Of a DNA stretch of 64,000 nucleotides, positions 57,566-64,000 are shown in pieces. The notes beneath the pieces are model-generated. The model was not told the origin of the DNA. It ran no database searches and was given only the letters and a program-made list of their open reading frames with translations. The translations under genes were made by a program, and so were the position numbers. The DNA comes from Branchinecta lynchi. Lineage: Eukaryota > Arthropoda > Branchiopoda > Anostraca > Branchinectidae. Where the stretch lies: positions 23,045,869-23,109,868 of the forward strand of contig JAKZAP010000009.1 of the NCBI GenBank assembly GCA_023053575.1, written 5' to 3'. Numbering within the stretch: the stretch's first letter is position 1; the number at the start of each line of letters is the position of its first letter.

Positions 57566-58017
57566 ATTTTTACCTCTTTTTGTATAGTTGCTGGTTGGGT
57601 TCCAGAAAAAAGCGCACCCTCCACGATTATGAACTGTTAGTGATACTATTTTTCATGGTAATATCAGTTGTTTCTCTTCTGACTTATTTGATTTGCAAAT
57701 TATTAGCATTAATTAGCTTAGCTATTTACGGGATTTTCTAATCTTGATATCAGTGATATACGAGTTATGTATTTTCGGTATTGTAAGTTTTTACTGTATC
57801 TACCTAGCAGATACAGCAACAGAAAAATCATGAGAGTTTTTGGTGCTCCTGATAGTATTAGTTGTTTTATAAAACAAAGTAGCCACCTTCAGGAGGACAT
57901 TTTTGCCACGTTGGGTGTTAACCATTCGCTCATCCGGGTAGCGACAGTGCGCTGAGTTTTGAGCTGTTTGATTTTGTGTTGTTGTTGTTTTGTAATTTAC
58001 GTTCCTTTTCTTTCTCT

Positions 58018-58421
58018 GAAAGGACTCCTGAACATTGCCTGCAGAAAACCAATCCAAATACGAAATAGTGTTTCCAAGCTATGATTTTTGCTCCATTTTG
58101 CATCTGTCCTTATTCCAGTACCGAACAATTTTAGAAATGAACACATGTCTCCAATGAACCCTTCTTCTGGAATATTTTAAATTCAGTTAAGCCCAAACGC
58201 GTATATCTAGAAGAAATTACAATACGATCCGGCCAGCGCTGTAAAAGATTTGAAGTAATTGCGCTTTTTGTCTTGGAGTCTGCATGTGCAAACCTCCAGA
58301 AACGAACATTCTTGTTTTGAAAACGCCACGCTCAGGAGAAGAATGCTCTCCGTGGCCATGTCTGTAAATGCATTCTCCTTGGTGTATTCAAGTATGGTTT
58401 CATTGTTCAGGTGTCCTTTAA
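58018..58421. mobile_element. TTAA-type MITE, second copy
   Basis: Clearly homologous to 41637-42074 over most of its length, including the GAACATTGCCTGCAGAAAAC and TGCATGTGCAAACCTCCAGA segments. The left TTAA is degraded to TGAA and the right is intact. Confidence 0.72.
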
Positions 58422-61129
58422 GTTACTGCGATTCTTTTCTTTTATAGTGGTCACAAATAAATTATTATTATTATTATTATTATTACATGCGATAGTTTTG
58501 CCGTGCACTTTAAGAGAAACAATTCAGGTTTTTCCTGAAAAATAGTGAAAAACAGAGAAAAACAGTGGTATAACCAGTCGTGAACTTTTGCCTGACAAAT
58601 TGTGCAGCGCCCTCGGGATCGGCCGCAGTCAAGCCCTAAATGGGAAACGTAGAGGATACATTCAGTCTTTTTTTTCTGAAAATCAGTCTTTTTTTTCAAA
58701 ATTGTCGTTTTTTTCATGAAAACAGTCGTTTTTTTCTGCCAAAATAATCGGTAAAAATTACTAGACAGTCAGTAAATGCCCCCCCCCCCTCAACAAAAAA
58801 AAACATATTGGCAAGTTTCACCTCTGCACCTAGGTCCATAAATGGGACACGTGGAGGATACATGACATGGGCGTAAACAATTAGACTGCGTACTGGTCTA
58901 TTTCATTCCTAGCTCTGCTTGTATATTTACTAGCGTCAAAATACTTTATATAAATACAGAAATAAAATAATGTCGATTTTATGCTAAACTACCAAAATAC
59001 ACGCCTAAATGCCTAGGGGCTCTTGATCTCTATATATACGGGCCAGGTCTCAACCTTGCACTTACCTTACGTACGCGAGTATATAAAAAAAAAACCAATG
59101 CTTCTAGAATCTTTTTTTAGCGAAAAAGTACTACCCCAGGAGAAAAAGTACTACCTAAAGCTACTTGGCTACTTTATTTTAGTGAAATGGCAACCCTGGT
59201 CCCTGGTAAGCTCCACCTCCGCTCGTTTGCGTCGGGAGTTGGCCGTATTTTACTCGACTCGGCTTGTTTGTATGACAGAGACAGAGATAGGGAGACAGCA
59301 ATTCTTGGTCTTATTTGTGCTTGCTCTAGGTTACTATTTTCGTTCCAGTCTTGTGAAAAGTTACTACGCTGACCGTTCAAACCTTCTCGAAATAGTAACT
59401 ATTTGCTTACCATGCTCGGGAGCGTAGTAAGCCCGACCGTCTCTACATTTGGTTCCTATACGTAAATATCGCTTTTGAAGCATTTGCTCATACCACCCGC
59501 CAAGTTTCACTGGAATCGGAGCACGTCTGCTTGAAAATGTCCGGTAATCCCCTTCTAACTCCCCCGACCGAAACGGATACAGTCCGGGCCTCAAAATTAC
59601 ACATCTATGACTCAAGACCTTTTTATGTGCCGTCCAAGTTTCATCCCAGTCCCTCAATCCATTTGATCCCGACCCGTGTCCAACTCCACCACTGTTGTCG
59701 GATTCGAATCGGACACACAAACTGAAAGTTTAGTGCATCTGCTTCTACCAGCCATCAAGTTTCACTCGAATCGGATCTTCCGTTCACAACTTACGCGGGT
59801 CACAAGATCACTGATTCCTCCTCACTCAAACCCACACGAATGATCGGATCACGTAAAAGAGGATCTCATTTAGCAAAGGGGTCGGGACCGAAATGCATGC
59901 CATGTCTTGCTGTCCTAGCTCGCGTTTTGCTTTGACTTCCCATTTATCGTAATATTGTCATGAAGTGTTGCAATAAAACCATGAACGGGCTAGTCTTTTG
60001 CTGGTCAGTTGGCAGCAGTGTTGTCACGCCACGTCACTTTTTACGTGAAAAATTCCCAAAATTTGGTGACAAATCACCGCCCGTGGCAGCTCTGGTTTGC
60101 ACTCCGAGTTACATAACCCGTTTACTATTAGTCGGACAAGCCACCATGGCGGTATGACCATGTGACAAGCGGTTTTAAGCCAACCTTGTCCTGAAATTAG
60201 CTTTGTCCTGGTCAGGGGCATCCCGAGGGTGGCGTCCTCTTTTACGTTTTGGGCATTCGACCAATTTCAGTAGAAACGGGCATAGCGGGGAAGTCATCTG
60301 AAAAATAAAAGAAATTAGCAAAAGGTATCCGATGGCATAGTGGTTCTTGGAGAAACCGAGGCACGAACTGATTAATAGGTCACACACTTATTTGGTGTTT
60401 TCGTATATCCCAATACACTGCCGGATCCCGTACAAAAATAGTAGACTTACCGTAACTTTTGTCCGGTTCGAGCACCTCTCAAGTTTCACTTTGTTCTCCA
60501 ATGCTCATGGGTGACTGATACTTTGTCTAGAAACTGACCGGTATATCTACGAAGAAAAAAACAAAAGTTTTGGTGCAGAAACAGTTCACTATCACTGTTT
60601 AATTGATACAATGTTTAATCAGTGCCATTTGCACTTTCATTTTGACCAACATAATCAAATGCACTAGAATTTAGGGGGGAGGGGGGGGGGGTACCTCTCG
60701 TACCTTCTCTTCATCGCGCGGTCTTTCTAACAATCTTTTTTTCTGGATATTTCCAGATTGGATGATTTAACTTGTTTATTGGTGCCCATTCTTTATCGAG
60801 ATTGGTAAATCGACCCAACTTTTGTCGCGGGACGTTCGTTCAGTCCCAATCTATTTCACTGCATTCGACCCGGCCCTTTGTATATTCGAAGATTTACCGT
60901 ATATTTTGTTCCATTCGTCACCGGACTTTTCTGTTCCATCGCATCCGGTCTCTACATTTCACAATTTGACGATTAATCAGATCCATTTGTTTCTCATTCG
61001 CCACCTACCATTTCGCTAATCTATTACCAGACTTGCCACGGTCGGTTCTTTTAGTGGTTCTAACAAAAGTTTATTCCATTACGAAATTCGGTGGTTATGC
61101 CGGTCCCGATCTGTTCCTTATTTATTTAG

Positions 61130-61812
61130 TGTAACGGATGTTCGTAACACTTGTATGTAATGATCAGCAAGTCACAACTCCCTTGGTATACGTCACCACG
61201 ATTAAGATTTAGATGACGAGTGCTAGATTTATGGTCTCGCGGATTTAGCAAGATCGCTAAATATCTTCAGACTCAGAGTAAACAATATTGGCACAAGTTT
61301 TAGCAAGATTGCAAATGTTAGCAATCTTGCAAATATCTAGCAAGATCGCTAAATATATTCAGACTCAGAGTAAGCAATATTGGCACAAGTTTTAACAAGA
61401 TTGCAAGTATTTAGCAAGATCGCTAATTCCCTAACCGGGATCACTGAAAGTTATAAAAGCCAGGAGTTGGGACTCGCAAGAGTTAGTCTTTCGGAAGTGA
61501 GTTATTCGTCAGTGTTATCTACTCGTCGGTGTTAGTCTTCGTCTTCGTCTACAGTATCCAGTGTTAGTACGACTCCAGTTAAAGTGCAACTGAAGAGCAG
61601 ATGTCGACATACAGTGAGGATTATTATTAGTAAGCGATATCAGGCTTAGTATTTAGGAGTGGAATAGTAACACCGTTTAAAGGTAAAATAAACATTCATT
61701 TATAAATCAACCTGTGTTGTATATAGCTCTACCACCGAAGGTAAAGAACCGCCTCACACGACCCGCGCTACCCTTGTATACCCACGTATACCCCTAATTC
61801 TCTACCGCTACA
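61130..61812 (+). mobile_element. Solo LTR of an LTR retrotransposon
   Basis: Starts TGTAACGG and ends CCGCTACA, flanked by TTAG on both sides (61126-61129 and 61813-61816). Inside are a TATA-like GTTATAAAAG at about 61450 and an AATAAA at 61687-61692, so U3-R-U5 order fits plus orientation. Length 683 bp. No internal domain or second LTR is in the window. The superfamily is probably Gypsy-like from the TG..CA and 4-bp duplication (inference). Confidence 0.8.
61246..61430. repeat. Direct repeats in the LTR U3
   Basis: TAGCAAGATCGCTAA occurs at about 61246, 61338 and 61412, with CAGACTCAGAGTAA and CAATATTGGCACAAGTTTTA between, giving units of about 92 and 74 bp upstream of the TATA-like box. 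Confidence 0.8.
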
Positions 61813-61816
61813 TTAG

Positions 61817-63668
61817 TTTTTCCGAGAGTTTTTCGGTAGTTCGAATAGATTATTTGGTTCACCCCGGTTACCGAGTTCGGTTATGTAAATGAAATTTATT
61901 TAGCTCCCGTTTCATTTAAAGGTAGTTTCAGCTGGTTACCGTTCATTACTTTTTTTTTATTAGTCAAATTTATTTCCAAATAGCTGAAAGGTAGAACAGG
62001 AATAAAATATTTACGAAATACACAAAAACGAAACAAATTAACTAATACACTTAAAAGATGTGACCAGAAATAAATGATGGGATGAAACTATATAAAAATT
62101 GGGCAGAAGGATTAGCAGGATATGGAGAAACTGGCTGCCAGTGTCCCTCTCGGACCGACGCGACGGGAGTGGAGGGGGGGGAATAGACTGCCCATCTGAG
62201 GACAAAATTTGTCGGTACATTTTCAAGTCCCGTTGAGAAAATTGGCCCCCCCCCCATGGTAGAAGGCTAGTGACATACCTGCCTATTCCTGATAATACAG
62301 AAGTGGAAGGGCGTGAAACGCATCGAATTTATCTTTGGACTTGATTTTACTTACTATGCAACTTTTTACATTAAAGTAAGTAAGTAAGTAATTTTTTTAT
62401 GACCCGCCATTTTTAAAAGGCGGAGTAAACGAAGAAAATAAAGAAAATAAACAAAACACATAAACACGAAGAAAAGACACTTAATTTTCAATCTTTCGGT
62501 CCATTGTAGCTTTTTGGAAAATAGTTAAGAGATTCGTTAAGAATAGGATACCGATTCGATCAATTTTTGTCAGGTTTGTCACCCAATGAAGAAAGGCTGG
62601 GGACGCCCCTGCTCCTGGTTGAAAAGTATCCGAATTAATAACAGAAAAAGTAATTTTCACGTTAAATACACGCTTACTCGAAACAAAACGAGGAAAAAGT
62701 TTGCCAGTTCATTAAAAAAAAAAAAAAAAATCCGGATTTATGGAGGTAAACGCCAAGGAGCAGAGCGTCTTTTGCAAACCCAATGAAAAGTAAACAATAG
62801 CTAAACAATTTCAAATCTGTCCGTCGAAAAAAATGACACAATAGTGGCCGTCGAAAACAAAGTAGATTTGTTCCGAATTAATAGCAAAAAAAAGCAATTT
62901 TCCCGTAACAACACGCTTACTCAGAAACAAAACGAAGTAAGCAGGCTTACCAGTGCATTTAAAAAAAAAAAAATCGGATTTACGGACGTAACAAACTTTT
63001 AGTCTTTACCCGACAGAAGTTTACAAACTCGGACTTGACTTTTTATATTTAAGAAGACGACGGTTCGCCATCGAGACATAAGACATAATCTGATTCCTTC
63101 TTTGTAGAAACAAACCCCGGTTCGTTGACAGAACAAACTTTCATCTTTCGCCCGACGGGAACGCTATATCTTTCCCCAATGCACATCTGAAAGGTTTTTA
63201 TCTGCCTCGATCTTCATGTGCGACCTTGCCACCAAATTAGGTCCGAGTCTCAGTACGCGACAGAAGATACTCTACACAGCAATTGAAGAACGAGAAGTTC
63301 TCTTACAGAATAACTTAAAAATAAAAGAGATCATTTTCGAGTTGTAGGAGTGTCCTGATATATTCGTATGATAGGCTGTGGAATTTTACGAAGGCTTTTC
63401 AGATGTGCTTTTGACACTAGCAGAGATGCCAAAAATTTACCTCCCGACTAGAATGAGCTATTCCAGCGTCTCCAGAACCCCTCCTGTCCTGGGAAACTAA
63501 TTCCGGATGTACATTAAAATCTTCCTTGTCCTTTTCAAGCGTTGTACCCAACTCAACCTTGCTTTGTAACCGACATTTTTCTACTGTTCTCTGCACACTT
63601 GTTTCGTGGGTCTTCTGTCATTTGAATTCTGATGTCTTTTCCAATATATTTAAATATTCCATGACTTC
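61817..63668. other. Region right of the LTR
   Basis: A retroelement-like tail on the minus strand at 61955-62010, a (TAAG)n run at 62375-62390, and a direct pair at about 62620-62740 and 62870-62990 (ATTAATAG, AAACAAAACGA, poly-A then TCCGGATTTA). No gene recognised. Confidence 0.5.
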
Positions 63669-64000
63669 TTTTTGGGATCCCAAAACGTAAGTGGAGGGAT
63701 ACCTATGACATCGCAAAAGTTGTCCGTCCGTCCGTCCGCCCGTCTGTCCGTCTGTAAGCACGATAACTCTCGAAGGGAATGATATATTTTGATGAAAATT
63801 GGTGTAAGGATTCGTTGGGTCGTCGGACCAGTCAAGTTCGTAGATGAGCTTTGTAGCCCTACATTTAGGGGTGGGGAAGGGGGTTCAAATTAAGGGGCAA
63901 ACAAAATATTTTGAAACAGCTAATTTGATAGTCGATTATGGAGTAAGAAGACATGCTGAACACGATGGTGAAAACCATTTTGTCATCGGACAAGTAGTTC
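63669..64000. repeat. GGATCCCAAAA repeat, runs off the right edge
   Basis: Same opening as 1757 (GGATACCTATGACATCGCAA), followed by a CCGT/CTGT-rich microsatellite and the AAGAAGACATGCTGAA segment. Truncated by the window end. Confidence 0.7.

Larger units (their letters stand above)
54816..61129. other. Right region before the LTR, no recognised genes
   Basis: Contains an (AATC)n-linked retroelement tail at 55205-55270 shared with 1525-1580 and 61960-62010, G-run repeats at 56459 and 60676, the TTAA elements at 57300 and 58018, an (ATT)n run at 58460-58485, and, at 59300-59860, the GTAACTA repeat followed by inverse-oriented tandem-block family sequence (AAGTTTCACTCGAATCGGA). Confidence 0.55.

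Noticed and set aside
60175..60387. Possible exon after TTTATTTTTCAG, peptide with KRKRGRHPRDAPDQDK
   Set aside because: The acceptor looks fair, but there is no good donor, no recognised family and no compatible neighbour exon. It could be a TnI 5'UTR exon, but nothing shows it.

Overview
The window is animal nuclear DNA, most likely from an arthropod or another ecdysozoan. Genes are split by large introns with GT-AG borders, coding density is very low, and the rest is dense non-autonomous transposon debris. Three protein-coding genes can be supported, all on the minus strand. (1) 6885-8994: the first three coding exons of MBF1/EDF1, a transcriptional coactivator; the C-terminal half of its HTH domain was not found and probably lies left of position 1. 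(2) 13153-14178: a single-exon type II membrane glycosyltransferase of the DXD sugar-binding (GT32-like) kind. (3) 27910-52672: a complete coding region of troponin I, the inhibitory subunit of the muscle thin-filament switch, with 13 coding exons in about 25 kb.

Troponin I is the main content. Every splice phase was followed by hand and is consistent. Three homologous exons of exactly 101 nt (at 43178, 42827 and 41284) form a mutually exclusive set encoding the second IT-arm helix. Because 101 is not a multiple of 3, only one exon (not zero, two or three) keeps the frame. At the 3' end, a strong donor lies inside a coding exon at 35612-35613. If unused, translation ends 19 codons further on (about 231 aa in total). 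If used, four more exons add a 166-residue Ala/Pro/Glu-rich tail (about 378 aa) ending at 28017, with AATAAA at 27910-27915.

Layout: 1-6884 repeats; 6885-8994 MBF1; 8995-13152 repeats and LINE debris; 13153-14235 glycosyltransferase; 14236-27250 LINE relics, nested palindromic elements and a tandem block at 24756-27030; 27250-27790 and 52754-53735 a pair of direct repeats bracketing troponin I; 27910-52672 troponin I with repeats in its introns; 53736-64000 repeats, including a solo LTR at 61130-61812.

The repeats fall into definable families: hAT-type MITEs with 8-bp target duplications, palindromic TA-flanked MITEs of mariner type, a family of about 415 bp with 3-bp duplications and 31-bp inverted ends, TTAA-bounded elements, CCCGATGAAAA-ended elements, LINE 3' relics and the solo LTR. 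No rRNA, confident tRNA, CRISPR array or bacterial-type operon was seen.
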